Of a stretch of DNA of 64,000 bases, positions 19,026 to 28,774 are shown piece by piece. Source of the DNA: Mucilaginibacter saanensis (lineage in GTDB: Bacteria; Bacteroidota; Bacteroidia; Sphingobacteriales; Sphingobacteriaceae); NCBI RefSeq assembly GCF_014200575.1, contig NZ_JACHBZ010000002.1, forward strand, positions 62,001 to 126,000. Direction: 5' to 3'. The translations under genes were made by a program, and so were the position numbers. The notes beneath the pieces are model-generated. The model saw nothing but the letters and a program-made list of their open reading frames with translations. It was not told where the DNA came from and did no database searches. Numbering within the stretch: the first letter of the stretch is position 1; each line of letters opens with the position of its first letter.

Positions 19026-22000
19026 ATGAAAAAAGATTTACATGTAGTTGATGGAGTAGCTCCCCTCGATCTAAAATCAGATGTGTATTTGCACCGCCTG
19101 TTCAGGCTTAAAAATATACTCCCTATGTTAGGCATTTTATTACTGCTGAACTGCACTGCCGCATTTGCGCAAATGCGTAAAATAACAGGGACTATTAAGG
19201 ATGAAAATCAGCAGCCGCTTCCGGGTGTTACCGTAGCCATTAAAGGCACCACCATTGGCATGGTAACTGATGCAGCCGGTAATTACTCCCTTAATATTCC
19301 TGAAGGAAATAACACTGTTTCCTTCTCATTTATAGGTTATGTAACCCAGGAAGTTGTTATAGGCAAACAAACTTCTATCAGTGTGTCATTGGCGCCTTCG
19401 GGCCGAAACCTGAACGAGGTGGTAGTTGTAGGTTACGGTGCGCAAAAAAAATCGGACGTTACCGGCGCTATATCCAGCTTATCTCCTAAGGATTTTAGAG
19501 ATCAGCCAGTAAACAGACTCGATCAAGCTTTACAGGGGCGCGTATCTGGCGTAGAAGTTGCAAATAATTCAGGTGCGCCGGGCGGCGAGGTGACGATCAG
19601 GATCAGGGGGTCAAACTCTATCTTAGGTAATAATAACCCGCTTTATGTTATTGACGGTTTTGTTGGTGAAGATTTTAACAATTTAAGTACTTCAGATATT
19701 GCATCTATCCAGGTATTGAAAGATGCTTCAAGTACCGCTATTTACGGTAGTAGGGGTGCGAATGGCGTGGTTTTGATCACTACCAAAAGAGGTAGTTCAA
19801 ATAACCCGGAGATCACCTTTTCGAGTACAGTATCAAGTGCGAGAGTACTTAAGAAATTGGACTTGCTTGGCGCTTTTGATTTTGCCAATACTGTTAATGC
19901 ACGTGATGCTGCCATTAATGCTAACCCAACTTATACTGCAGACCAGATAGCCGGCTACAAAGCCAATGGCGGTACCGACTGGCAGAATGAGATCTTCCAT
20001 ACTGCTCCATCACAAGAGTATAACCTGGGCATTACCAATGGCAACGCTAAAACCAACTACTTTTTATCGGCCAACTATTTAAGTCAGGATGGTATTGTTT
20101 TAAACTCGGGCTATAAAAGGTATTCTATCCGGTCAAACATCAACTCTAAAATAAATGATAAATTAGCTGTACGTCTGAATATATCGGGTGTAAGAAGGGA
20201 AAATCTTAATAGCAATAACTCTGGCAGGGGTGCACCGGTAAACCAGGCTTACGCATGGGCACCAACTACCCCGGTAAGAGACGCTAAAGGTAACTATACC
20301 ATTAGTGACCCTGTAAGTTCAATTTTTGCCAATCCTGTTGCTTTAGCAAACGATCAAACCAATACTGATCATAATACATTTGCAAACGTTATTGGAGGTG
20401 CCAGTTACCAGTTCTTTAGTGATCTGTCATTAGATGTAACTTTGGCCGCCGACTACCAAAACTACCAGGGGGCGGCTTTTTCAAACGCTTCTATAACTAA
20501 TAACGTGCCTACAGCAGGCCGTACCTCACTGGAGAATATTAATCTACAAAATACCAGTACCTTAACCTATAAACATGTTTTTCACGAAGACCACAGTTTA
20601 ACAGTTACAGCAGTTTATGAGCAGCAAAAAAGTAATGCATCTGGTTTTAGCGCTAATGCAACTAACCTTACTTTCCCTGGTTTAGGATCTGATAATTTAT
20701 CATTATCAGGAACACAGGCAGCAAGTGCAAGCTACAGTAACACGGGAATTGTATCTTATTTAGGTAGATTAAATTATGCGTACAAAGATAAATACTTGCT
20801 CACTACTTCTGTACGCCGTGATGAATCATCAAAATTTCAGGGAGTTAACAAGGCAGCAGTATTTCCTTCGGTAGCACTTGGCTGGAAATTATCTGAAGAG
20901 CCTTTCATCAAAAAGCTAAATACATTTGATGTTCTAAAAGTTCGTGCAAGCTGGGGACTTACCGGCAGCCAGGCCGTTGGCCCTTATTCTACACTGGCAA
21001 CTTATACCAATGATAATTATGCTGCAGGAACAAGTTTTAATAACAACAGCCTTACATCTGGTATCAACTTAGGGAACGCCGCCAATCCCGATCTGAAATG
21101 GGAAACTACCAATTCAAAAGACGTTGGTTTAGAGATGAGCATTTTTAACGGTCGCCTGAATTTTGACTTTGATTATTATGTAAAAAATACCAGAGACTTG
21201 TTGCTTTCGTTACCATTGCCGGCTTACGCAGGTGGCGGATCTATTGTAAGTAACGTAGGTAAAGTAAAAAATAGCGGTACCGAGTTTAGTTTATCGGTTA
21301 TACCTGTACGTACCGAAAAATTTAGCTGGTCATCTTCATTTAACATCACATTTTCTAAGAACCTGGTACAAAACATAGGTAATCTGGGGCAAATCTTTCC
21401 ATACACAGGTTTCAGCGGTACCCAGCCAGAGTTTATTATCAAACCGGGTTATTCACTGGGGTCTTATTGGGGCTTAAACTACCTTGGCACCTGGAAACCA
21501 TCTGAAGCTGCCGAAGCTGCAAAATATGGCAACAAGCCGGGCGACTCGCATTACCAGGATATGAATGGCGATCATGCCATCAACGCTGATGACTACAAGA
21601 TCATTGGCAATGGCACGCCAAACAAAATGCTGGGATGGAATAATACCTTCACTTATTCAAACTTCACATTGAATCTATTTGTGCAATCACTGTTCGGCTT
21701 CAAAAAACTGGATTATACCTATGCTAACGCCATTAGTGCCAATGCAGATACACGTGAAGTAACATCAGCCGATATCCTGAACAGGTACATCCCGGGAGTT
21801 AACGAAACTTCGAATATCCCTGCTTTTAGCACCACCAATCAAAATTTTGTACAGTCAACGCGTTTCCTGGAAAATGGCAATTTTGTAAGGATTAAAAACA
21901 TCAACCTTTCTTATGAATTACCTAAAAATACAATCAAAAATGTTGGCGTGAAAGTATTTATCGGTGCTATCAACCTATTTACCATAACAAAATATAAAGG

Positions 22001-22115
22001 GCTGGATCCGGAAACTTCTAATGCAAATTCGGGATCTGATGTAATTCAAAGCGTTGATTATGGAGCATATCCAAATTCAAAAATATTCAATGCGGGCGTT
22101 ACCCTTAAATTTTAA
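19026..22115 (+). CDS. susC-like: SusC/RagA-type TonB-dependent outer-membrane transporter
   Basis: This 1029-residue protein has a long N-terminal signal (cleavage near AAFAQ). A carboxypeptidase-D regulatory-like domain follows (~50-130, GTIKDENQQPLPGVTVAIKG). The TonB-box-like stretch NEVVVVGYGAQKK leads into the plug (~130-250) and a 22-strand barrel ending in the aromatic C-terminus TLKF. It has no STN domain, consistent with HTCS rather than sigma/anti-sigma control. It would import oligosaccharides with the SusD encoded 17 bases downstream. Site A lies upstream. Confidence 0.93.
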   Translation: MKKDLHVVDGVAPLDLKSDVYLHRLFRLKNILPMLGILLLLNCTAAFAQMRKITGTIKDENQQPLPGVTVAIKGTTIGMVTDAAGNYSLNIPEGNNTVSFSFIGYVTQEVVIGKQTSISVSLAPSGRNLNEVVVVGYGAQKKSDVTGAISSLSPKDFRDQPVNRLDQALQGRVSGVEVANNSGAPGGEVTIRIRGSNSILGNNNPLYVIDGFVGEDFNNLSTSDIASIQVLKDASSTAIYGSRGANGVVLITTKRGSSNNPEITFSSTVSSARVLKKLDLLGAFDFANTVNARDAAINANPTYTADQIAGYKANGGTDWQNEIFHTAPSQEYNLGITNGNAKTNYFLSANYLSQDGIVLNSGYKRYSIRSNINSKINDKLAVRLNISGVRRENLNSNNSGRGAPVNQAYAWAPTTPVRDAKGNYTISDPVSSIFANPVALANDQTNTDHNTFANVIGGASYQFFSDLSLDVTLAADYQNYQGAAFSNASITNNVPTAGRTSLENINLQNTSTLTYKHVFHEDHSLTVTAVYEQQKSNASGFSANATNLTFPGLGSDNLSLSGTQAASASYSNTGIVSYLGRLNYAYKDKYLLTTSVRRDESSKFQGVNKAAVFPSVALGWKLSEEPFIKKLNTFDVLKVRASWGLTGSQAVGPYSTLATYTNDNYAAGTSFNNNSLTSGINLGNAANPDLKWETTNSKDVGLEMSIFNGRLNFDFDYYVKNTRDLLLSLPLPAYAGGGSIVSNVGKVKNSGTEFSLSVIPVRTEKFSWSSSFNITFSKNLVQNIGNLGQIFPYTGFSGTQPEFIIKPGYSLGSYWGLNYLGTWKPSEAAEAAKYGNKPGDSHYQDMNGDHAINADDYKIIGNGTPNKMLGWNNTFTYSNFTLNLFVQSLFGFKKLDYTYANAISANADTREVTSADILNRYIPGVNETSNIPAFSTTNQNFVQSTRFLENGNFVRIKNINLSYELPKNTIKNVGVKVFIGAINLFTITKYKGLDPETSNANSGSDVIQSVDYGAYPNSKIFNAGVTLKF

Positions 22116-22132
22116 TTATAACACTAAGAAAG

Positions 22133-23593
22133 ATGAAAAAGATATATGTAATTGCAGCGATAGCACTATTAAGCCTGGGCTGTAAAAAAACCTTAATAGA
22201 AAATCCTAAAGGGCAGGTTTTAGGTTCAAACGCCCTAAGTACTATACCCGGCCTACAAGCAGCCTTAACCGGTACTTACAAACCGTTGATGGAAGATTTT
22301 GTAAGCGGTTTTACATCGGCAGCAACTGATGCCATATTAATGGGTTCTGATGATCTGACCACTAATCCCGGCAGTAATAAACAAGAGCTACGAGAATTTG
22401 ATCAGTTTAATGTTTCCGCATTAAACAGTAACTTGTCGCAGATCTGGAATGGTTGTTACAAATCTATCCAGGGATCAAACAATATCATCAGCAACTATAA
22501 ACAGGTACCCGGCGATGCGGCAATCATCAACCAGATTGTTGGTGAGGCTTATTTTTTACGCGGCTTTTCCTACTATTGGCTTGTAAGGTTATGGGGTAGC
22601 GTGCCTTTGGTTACCTCGGCAGTTTATGATCCTGCCATATTAAACATCAGCAGATCTGCTGCGGTTGATATTTACAAGCAAATAGAAAGCGATTTAACCG
22701 CTGCGCAAGGTTTAATGCAGAATAAGAAAACCGAAGATGGCCGTGCATCAAAAGGTGCTGCAATTGCACTTTTGGCCGATGTTTATTTAACAGAAGGCGG
22801 CTGGCCGTTAAATGATCAAAGCAAGTTTGCTTTGGCGGCATCAACAGCAAAATCTGTTATGGATAACAAAGGAACTTATGGTTTTGATCTTGCCAGTGAT
22901 CTGCCTACTTTATGGGCAAAATTGTCATCAGGTACCAACATATCCGAAGAAGTATTTGCTTTCCATAGCTGTGGCAACTGTAATGCTTTAACCAGTAACT
23001 CCATTTTTGGCAACTCATCTATGCCTACTGAAGAAAACGGCTGGGATGATTATTTTTGTGAGATCAATTTCTTCAATAACTATCCTGCGGGTATAAGAAA
23101 GGATGTAACCTTTCATACGCAGTTTATCAAGCCTGACGGATCTGTTGTTGCATGGCAAAATAGCTCTACCAAGCACCCCTATTACGGTAAATTCAGGGTG
23201 AATGGTGGCGAGGCTATCTATTCAACCAGCGCTACATTGGCCATGATACGTTATGCACATGTTTTACTGATCTACGCAGAGGCACAGGCCAGAAGCGAGG
23301 GTACTGTTAATTCAGACTCATACGCTGCAGTTAACGCTATCAGATCACGTGCAGGCTTACCTAATTTAAGCGGACTTTCGAGCGCTAACTTTATAAATGC
23401 AGTTATCGACGAAAGATCATGGGAGTTTGCAGGTGAAACCACCCGATGGTTTGATCTAGTACGTTTACAACTTTTAGATCAAGTGAACGCCAAGCGAAAC
23501 CCGGGCGAGATCCCGATCATTGGCCCTATAAAATATTTAATGCCAATACCAAACTCGGATGTTTTACTTAACCCGGGTTTAGGCAATAACTAA
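22133..23593 (+). CDS. susD-like: SusD/RagB-type surface glycan-binding lipoprotein
   Basis: This 486-residue protein begins with a lipoprotein signal (SLGCKK, lipidated Cys near residue 17). Typical SusD TPR helices follow, including EAYFLRGFSYYWLVRLWGSVP, and the C-terminal signature INAVIDERSWEFAGETTRWFDLVR. It caps the SusC barrel and captures glycan at the cell surface. The gene sits 17 bases after susC, so the two are co-transcribed, and a strong intrinsic terminator follows directly. Confidence 0.92.
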   Translation: MKKIYVIAAIALLSLGCKKTLIENPKGQVLGSNALSTIPGLQAALTGTYKPLMEDFVSGFTSAATDAILMGSDDLTTNPGSNKQELREFDQFNVSALNSNLSQIWNGCYKSIQGSNNIISNYKQVPGDAAIINQIVGEAYFLRGFSYYWLVRLWGSVPLVTSAVYDPAILNISRSAAVDIYKQIESDLTAAQGLMQNKKTEDGRASKGAAIALLADVYLTEGGWPLNDQSKFALAASTAKSVMDNKGTYGFDLASDLPTLWAKLSSGTNISEEVFAFHSCGNCNALTSNSIFGNSSMPTEENGWDDYFCEINFFNNYPAGIRKDVTFHTQFIKPDGSVVAWQNSSTKHPYYGKFRVNGGEAIYSTSATLAMIRYAHVLLIYAEAQARSEGTVNSDSYAAVNAIRSRAGLPNLSGLSSANFINAVIDERSWEFAGETTRWFDLVRLQLLDQVNAKRNPGEIPIIGPIKYLMPIPNSDVLLNPGLGNN

Positions 23594-23601
23594 ATTATAC
23601 C

Positions 23602-23650
23602 GCGGCAATTAAGAACAGTTCTTACAGAAGGTTCTCAATTGCCGCTTTTT
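23602..23650 (+). terminator. intrinsic terminator or attenuating hairpin after susD
   Basis: GCGGCAATT pairs perfectly with AATTGCCGC, with an inner AGAAC/GTTCT stem, and TTTTT follows. It ends 27 bases before the next start codon, leaving no room for a separate promoter. Downstream expression may depend on read-through. Confidence 0.7.
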
Positions 23651-23677
23651 ATGAGCTATCCTACATATTCGTCCCAA

Positions 23678-25819
23678 ATGAAGAAGTTATTTTTTCTGGT
23701 TATAAGTTGCTTGCTAATCGTAAAGGTAAAAGCCGGCGAAAATGAGCCCTGTAAAATAGAAAACTCACTTTTTAATATAACATTAACTAACAATGCCAAT
23801 GCCTTGTGGACCTACCATTTAAAACAAGGGAAACATGTAATAAATATCAGTTCTCCTGCTTTTGAGATAGATAAAAAGAAGATCACATCCGTTGTTGATG
23901 GTTTTACACCTATATCCCCGGTCAAGTTAAATAATGACGTTACAGAATATAGTTATACCGGTCATTTGATCAGTGAGGCCTCCATTTCATTAACCGTGAA
24001 GTTTAGGGTGAGCGATAAAAGCCCCATAGTTAAGTTTACATATGAATTATCAGCAGATAAAGAGTATCTGTTTACAAAAACCAACAACCAGGATGATTTT
24101 AATTACCTGGCTACTTCCTTAAGTTCCTTTACAAAAACAAAAGAGATCCGCTTTTCTGATTATAATGATAAGTACCATTCCTACAATCTTACGGAAGAAG
24201 GTATAGATCAAAGACATTTTGACGATAACTGGTCTGTAATGGGGCCAATGATCATCTTTTCTGATAGTCGGGAACAATATCTTATAGCTTATGAGCATGG
24301 CTCACAAGTTCCCAACCGTTTTTTAGAATTTAAATTTAACAAGCTTAAGCAGGTTTCGCTCAATTCGGTAAAAGCCAATTACCTGGATCAGCAGCCTTTA
24401 AATAAAAATAATCCTTATCAATCCCTGTGGTTCGAAATTGGAGATGCGGCCGGTAACCAGGCCGATCTTCAAAGATATTACCGGGATTTTATGCTCAAAT
24501 ATATTTCCCAAAACCAGGAAAGCCGCAAGCCCTACATTTATTACAACACCTGGGGCAGGCAGGAGCGGGTAAAATTAGCGAGTGGCAAATACCTGAGCAG
24601 TATGAATTTAGCTACTACCTTAAAAGAAATTGAAGTTGCGCATCAAATGGGTATAGATGTGTACGTTATTGATGCCGGCTGGTTTTCAAAAACCGGCGAT
24701 TGGCAAGTGAATACTACCTGTTTTCCGGATACTTTAAAACAGGTAAAAAAGTTGCTTGATAGATACGGGATGAAGCTTGGTCTTTGGTTTAACCCAACAG
24801 TTGCCGCTTTAAGCAGCGATATGCTGGCTCAAAACAAGAACAATGTAATGAGCCAGAAAGGCGTAGTGAGTAAACCATCGCCGGTTTGGGAAACAGAAGA
24901 AAGCGTGAACATTTGCCTCGTAAGCCCGTATTGGGAAAAGTTTGCTGATAAGCTCATTCAATTATCAAGAGATTTGGGTGTTACCTATTTTAAATGGGAC
25001 GGCATAGATCAATACGGCTGCGACGATCCTAGTCACTTCCATGGTATGGCGACCAACTCCGCGCAGGAACGCGCAGATAGCTACGCGTTTCAGCAGCCTG
25101 TATATATGACTAAAATAATAGATAAGGTGTGCAAAGCTAATCCAGAAGCTATTTTTGATTTTGATATTACGGAGGATAATCGATGTGTGGGGCTGCAATT
25201 CTTATCGGCCGGAAAGTTTTTTGCCATGAACAACGGGCCTTATTTTCATAATTATGACCTGGCTAAAGAATGGGGCAGTCCGCTTAATAATGGTAATTCA
25301 AATATGTTTTTTAACCCTGGGCCAGCCAGGGGATGGTTTGCTCGCTCGGTTTTAAATTACGACACCTGGATCCCTTCGGTTCTTTTCCTTACGCATTACA
25401 TGCCGGATGAACCGAGGAGTTCGCAAACTGTCAATCTAGCTTCGTTGATCCTGGGACAAAACGGTATTTGGGGAGAGGTATTAAAAACGTCGACGGAAGG
25501 GTTGACCTATTTTAACGAGGTGCTCGGCAATTACAAGCAGGTTAAATACGATATCACACAAAGCTACCCTGTAAAACATGGCGAAACAGGCGAAAGCCCA
25601 GAGATCTATGAAAAGATAAACAAGCAAACGGGCAAAGGGGTTATCGTAATGTTCGCCAATAAAAAAGGAAGTTATCAATACCTGTCCGAAAATTTGGCTA
25701 ACAATACAATATGGAAAACGGAGGGTGTCGATGTTAAATTCGATGCTTTGGGAAGGGCCATTATTAATGCCCGGTTTGATAAGCCAGATGCGAAGATGAT
25801 ATTTTTTGGGGTTAAATAA
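23678..25819 (+). CDS. GH36-like alpha-galactosidase, secreted
   Basis: I chose the ATG at 23678 because an upstream in-frame ATG at 23639 lies inside the terminator hairpin, and 23678 gives a clean signal peptide (KKLFFLVISCLLIVKVKA). The 713-residue protein has an N-terminal beta-supersandwich and a TIM barrel (GIDVYVIDAGWFSKTGDW, then GLWFNP). The nucleophile is probably Asp441 in YFKWDGID. The second carboxylate is likely in FDFDITEDNR (Asp500 is my candidate). It would remove alpha-linked galactose, or a related sugar, from oligosaccharides. It is diverged from classical GH36 near the acid/base, so its specificity is uncertain. Confidence 0.7.
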   Translation: MKKLFFLVISCLLIVKVKAGENEPCKIENSLFNITLTNNANALWTYHLKQGKHVINISSPAFEIDKKKITSVVDGFTPISPVKLNNDVTEYSYTGHLISEASISLTVKFRVSDKSPIVKFTYELSADKEYLFTKTNNQDDFNYLATSLSSFTKTKEIRFSDYNDKYHSYNLTEEGIDQRHFDDNWSVMGPMIIFSDSREQYLIAYEHGSQVPNRFLEFKFNKLKQVSLNSVKANYLDQQPLNKNNPYQSLWFEIGDAAGNQADLQRYYRDFMLKYISQNQESRKPYIYYNTWGRQERVKLASGKYLSSMNLATTLKEIEVAHQMGIDVYVIDAGWFSKTGDWQVNTTCFPDTLKQVKKLLDRYGMKLGLWFNPTVAALSSDMLAQNKNNVMSQKGVVSKPSPVWETEESVNICLVSPYWEKFADKLIQLSRDLGVTYFKWDGIDQYGCDDPSHFHGMATNSAQERADSYAFQQPVYMTKIIDKVCKANPEAIFDFDITEDNRCVGLQFLSAGKFFAMNNGPYFHNYDLAKEWGSPLNNGNSNMFFNPGPARGWFARSVLNYDTWIPSVLFLTHYMPDEPRSSQTVNLASLILGQNGIWGEVLKTSTEGLTYFNEVLGNYKQVKYDITQSYPVKHGETGESPEIYEKINKQTGKGVIVMFANKKGSYQYLSENLANNTIWKTEGVDVKFDALGRAIINARFDKPDAKMIFFGVK

Positions 25820-25863
25820 AGATCAGTTTTAGTTGGTTAAATATCATTTGAATGATGTTTGGA

Positions 25864-25901
25864 GTGCGTTCTGACGCGAGAAATCAGACGCACTTTTTTT
25901 T
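25864..25901 (+). terminator. intrinsic terminator or attenuating hairpin
   Basis: GTGCGTTCTGA pairs with TCAGACGCAC (one bulged T) around a short loop, followed by eight T. It ends 25 bases before the GH5 start codon, so it also sits inside the PUL1 run of genes. Confidence 0.7.
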
Positions 25902-25926
25902 CTAAACGAAATAAGGATAAAACAGT

Positions 25927-27078
25927 ATGACAAGCAATTTACCAGATCGTCGTAAATTTATTAAGCAGGCAGGTGTGTTAACCGCTGCTGCTGCTTTAAC
26001 AGGTTTGCCTGCTACTGCAAAAGTAAATGCAACTGGCAATAAATTGCCAGCGTGGAAAGGCTTCAATCTGCTCGATTTTTTCTCTCCTGATCCGGTCCAG
26101 CACCGCCAAACACCTGAAGCGTATTTTAAATGGATAGCCGACTGGGGGTTCGACTTTATTCGCATCCCGGTAGCATACCCGTATTATCTTGATTTTGACC
26201 GGAGCAAGCCGATAAGGCCTGAAGATGTTTATAAAGTTGACGAGGCAGCGGTAAAAAAGATCGACGCACTTATCTATACCGCTCACAAGTACAACTTACA
26301 TGTGAGCCTAAATCTGCACCGTGCACCGGGATATTGTATCAACGCGGGCTTCCATGAACCTTATAATTTATGGGTAGACCAGGCAGCCTTGGATGCTTTT
26401 TGCTTTCATTGGGGGATGTGGGCAAACAGGTATAAGCATATCCCCGCCAGCAAGCTGAGTTTTGACCTGCTAAATGAGCCCACTATGCGCGTAGATATGA
26501 ATGATCAACTGGCTAAAAGAAGCGCGGTGCCCAGCGATATCTACCTCAAAGTTGCCAGGACCGCTATTGATACTATTCATAAAATAAGCCCGGAAAGACA
26601 GATTATTGCCGATGGTAACAATGCCGGCAGGACTATGATCCCCGGGTTGGAAGATCTGGATATTGCACAAAGCTGTCGTGGCTACAGCCCCGAAACTATA
26701 TCGCATTATAAAGCTCCATGGGTTTATAAACATCCTGAAAGTTTGCCCTTGCCTAAATGGCCCAATGAAAGTAAACACGAGGGTAAACAACTATTAACCG
26801 CCGAATATCAACCCTGGATAGAGCTGGTTAACCGTGGTGGCGGCGTACATTGTGGCGAATGCGGCTGCTGGAATAAAACACCGCATGAGGTATTCATGGC
26901 TTGGTTTGCCGATGTGCTGGGCATTTTTGCTGCCAATAAAATAGGCTTTGCCATCTGGGAGTTTGATGGCGATTTCGGTATACTAAACTCCGGCAGGGCA
27001 GATGTAGTTTATGAAGACTGGCACGGTCACAAGCTCGACCGTAAAATGCTGCAATTACTGCAGCAGCAAATGAAATAA
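25927..27078 (+). CDS. GH5-family glycoside hydrolase with Tat-like signal
   Basis: This 383-residue enzyme starts with a twin-arginine-type leader (DRRKFIKQAG, then Ala-rich). The GH5 TIM barrel follows: WGFDFIRIPVAYP, HVSLNLHRAPGY, the acid/base Glu184 in SFDLLNEPT, and the nucleophile Glu311 in GVHCGECGCWN. Three Cys in the nucleophile loop are notable (HCGECGC). Tat export suggests folding, or metal loading, before export. It would act as an endo- or exo-beta-glycosidase in the periplasm. It starts 108 bases after the GH36-like gene and is followed by the isomerase-like gene after 10 bases. Confidence 0.8.
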   Translation: MTSNLPDRRKFIKQAGVLTAAAALTGLPATAKVNATGNKLPAWKGFNLLDFFSPDPVQHRQTPEAYFKWIADWGFDFIRIPVAYPYYLDFDRSKPIRPEDVYKVDEAAVKKIDALIYTAHKYNLHVSLNLHRAPGYCINAGFHEPYNLWVDQAALDAFCFHWGMWANRYKHIPASKLSFDLLNEPTMRVDMNDQLAKRSAVPSDIYLKVARTAIDTIHKISPERQIIADGNNAGRTMIPGLEDLDIAQSCRGYSPETISHYKAPWVYKHPESLPLPKWPNESKHEGKQLLTAEYQPWIELVNRGGGVHCGECGCWNKTPHEVFMAWFADVLGIFAANKIGFAIWEFDGDFGILNSGRADVVYEDWHGHKLDRKMLQLLQQQMK

Positions 27079-27088
27079 AATTAATACT

Positions 27089-27961
27089 ATGGAAAACAGA
27101 AGAACATTTTTAGCAAAAGCAGGTATATTGGCCTGCGGATTAATAATAGGCCCGGGCGCATTGCTGGCTAAACAGCAGCATACTATCGGTTTGCAACTAT
27201 ATACCCTGCGCGATCAGTTACCTGTGGATGTAAAATCGGTAATAAAAAAAGTGGCTGATTCAGGTTATAAAGAGATAGAAACCTTTGGCTACAACCAAGC
27301 TTATAATGGCTATTGGGGATTGCCTAACAAGGATTTTGCGCAGTTGCTAAAAGATTTGGGATTAAACACACCCAGCGGACATTATGATTTTAACCAATTT
27401 TTTACCACCGGCGGCACCGACGATATTAACGCTTACATCAAAGCAGCGCACATTTTAGGGCAGAAGTTTATCATCATCCCGGCATTGCATCCGGAGCTTT
27501 TTCAAACGGTAGATGACTTTAAAAAAGTATCCGAAAAGATGAATGCTGCAGGAATCCTGCTTAAAAAAGAAGGACTAAAATTAGGCTATCACAACCATAA
27601 TTTTGAGTGGAAACCGATCGACGGCACTACTTTTTACGATACCCTTTTAGATAATACCGACCCTGAATTGCTATACCTGGAGTTGGACATTTTCTTTATG
27701 AAAAACATAGGGCAGGATCCTATAGCTTATCTCGATAAATATAAAAACCGTTACCGGCTGGTGCACATAAAAGATATGGACAAAGCCAACCAAGATGAAA
27801 ATACCGAAGTGGGCAATGGTGCAATAGATTTTAAACTAATATTGGCTAAAGCAAAAAAGGTAGGTGTCAAGTATTTGATTGTTGAACAAGAAAACTTTAC
27901 CAATATAGATCCATTCGTCAGCATTAAACAAAGCGGCGATTACGTTAAAAACATACTGTAA
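27089..27961 (+). CDS. exported sugar phosphate isomerase/epimerase-like TIM-barrel protein
   Basis: This 290-residue protein belongs to the AP-endonuclease-2/xylose-isomerase-like fold. The leader ENRRTFLAKAG resembles a Tat signal. Fold motifs include IGLQLYTLRDQ, GYKEIETFGY, GYHNHNFEW, LELDIFF and YRLVHIKDMDK, carrying the metal-binding His, Glu and Asp positions. Exported members of this superfamily can act on 3-keto sugars rather than sugar phosphates. Whether that applies here is inference, since no sugar oxidoreductase is in the window. It is 10 bases after the GH5 gene and 2 bases before the deacetylase, so one operon is likely. Confidence 0.72.
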   Translation: MENRRTFLAKAGILACGLIIGPGALLAKQQHTIGLQLYTLRDQLPVDVKSVIKKVADSGYKEIETFGYNQAYNGYWGLPNKDFAQLLKDLGLNTPSGHYDFNQFFTTGGTDDINAYIKAAHILGQKFIIIPALHPELFQTVDDFKKVSEKMNAAGILLKKEGLKLGYHNHNFEWKPIDGTTFYDTLLDNTDPELLYLELDIFFMKNIGQDPIAYLDKYKNRYRLVHIKDMDKANQDENTEVGNGAIDFKLILAKAKKVGVKYLIVEQENFTNIDPFVSIKQSGDYVKNIL

Positions 27962-27963
27962 TC

Positions 27964-28746
27964 ATGAAAAAACTAACTCTCTTTTTATTATTGATCAGTT
28001 TTGGCGCTTATGCGCAGCAAAAAAAAATATCCCCTGCACATAAAAAAGTCATCATTGTGCTTAGTTATGACGACGCGCTTAATTCGCAACTAAACATTGC
28101 TATCCCGCAATTGGATTCGGCTAATTTTAAGGGTACGTTCTTTGTTTGCGGTAACATGAACCAGGACAATATTGAAAAATGGCGTGCTGTGAGCAAAAAG
28201 GGCAACGAGCTAGCTAATCATACATTGTATCACCCATGTTTGTCTACAGACGGCAAGGGCGAGCCAGCTAATAACTCGGCTAATTACACGGTTTATACCA
28301 TCATGCGCGAGGTATCATCTATGAACAATTTCCTATTTGCGCTTGATCAGCGTAAGGATCGCTCATTTGCATTTCCATGTTCGGAGACAACTGTTGGCGG
28401 TATAAGCTACCTGGATTCATTGCGTAAATCCGGCTTGATAAAATATGCCCGTATCGGCGGCGACCAGAACAGTATCATCACTGATTATGCGTCGATTGAT
28501 CCCTTGCAGGTGCCGTCATGGGGAGTGGTAGGAAAGGTAACTGCCGACGACCTTGTCGACTTTGTTAAAAAAGTACAGAAAAACGGCGGCATAGGCATAT
28601 TCATGTTCCATGGCATAGGTGGCGATTATTTAACAACCCCTGCTGCTAATCATAAAAAGTTGCTGAATTACCTCGTTCAGCATAAAGAGGAGATTTGGGT
28701 AACCACGTTTGGCGAGGCAATGGATTATGCCATGAAGAATAAATAG
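27964..28746 (+). CDS. secreted NodB-type polysaccharide deacetylase
   Basis: This 260-residue protein has a signal peptide ending near AYAQQ. The NodB motif 1 is LSYDDA, with both Asp residues. Motif 2 is NHTLYH, which supplies the metal-binding His pair. A later FMFHGIGGD motif provides the His near the C-terminus. It would remove acetyl or other acyl groups from a glycan in the periplasm, exposing sugars for the neighbouring hydrolases. The start lies 2 bases after the upstream stop. Confidence 0.8.
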   Translation: MKKLTLFLLLISFGAYAQQKKISPAHKKVIIVLSYDDALNSQLNIAIPQLDSANFKGTFFVCGNMNQDNIEKWRAVSKKGNELANHTLYHPCLSTDGKGEPANNSANYTVYTIMREVSSMNNFLFALDQRKDRSFAFPCSETTVGGISYLDSLRKSGLIKYARIGGDQNSIITDYASIDPLQVPSWGVVGKVTADDLVDFVKKVQKNGGIGIFMFHGIGGDYLTTPAANHKKLLNYLVQHKEEIWVTTFGEAMDYAMKNK

Positions 28747-28774
28747 TTGTTTAACAAAGATATTTTAAGCTTAT

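Noticed and set aside
23639..23677. Upstream ATG for the GH36-like gene
   Set aside because: It falls inside the terminator stem and would put 13 non-signal residues before a normal signal peptide.
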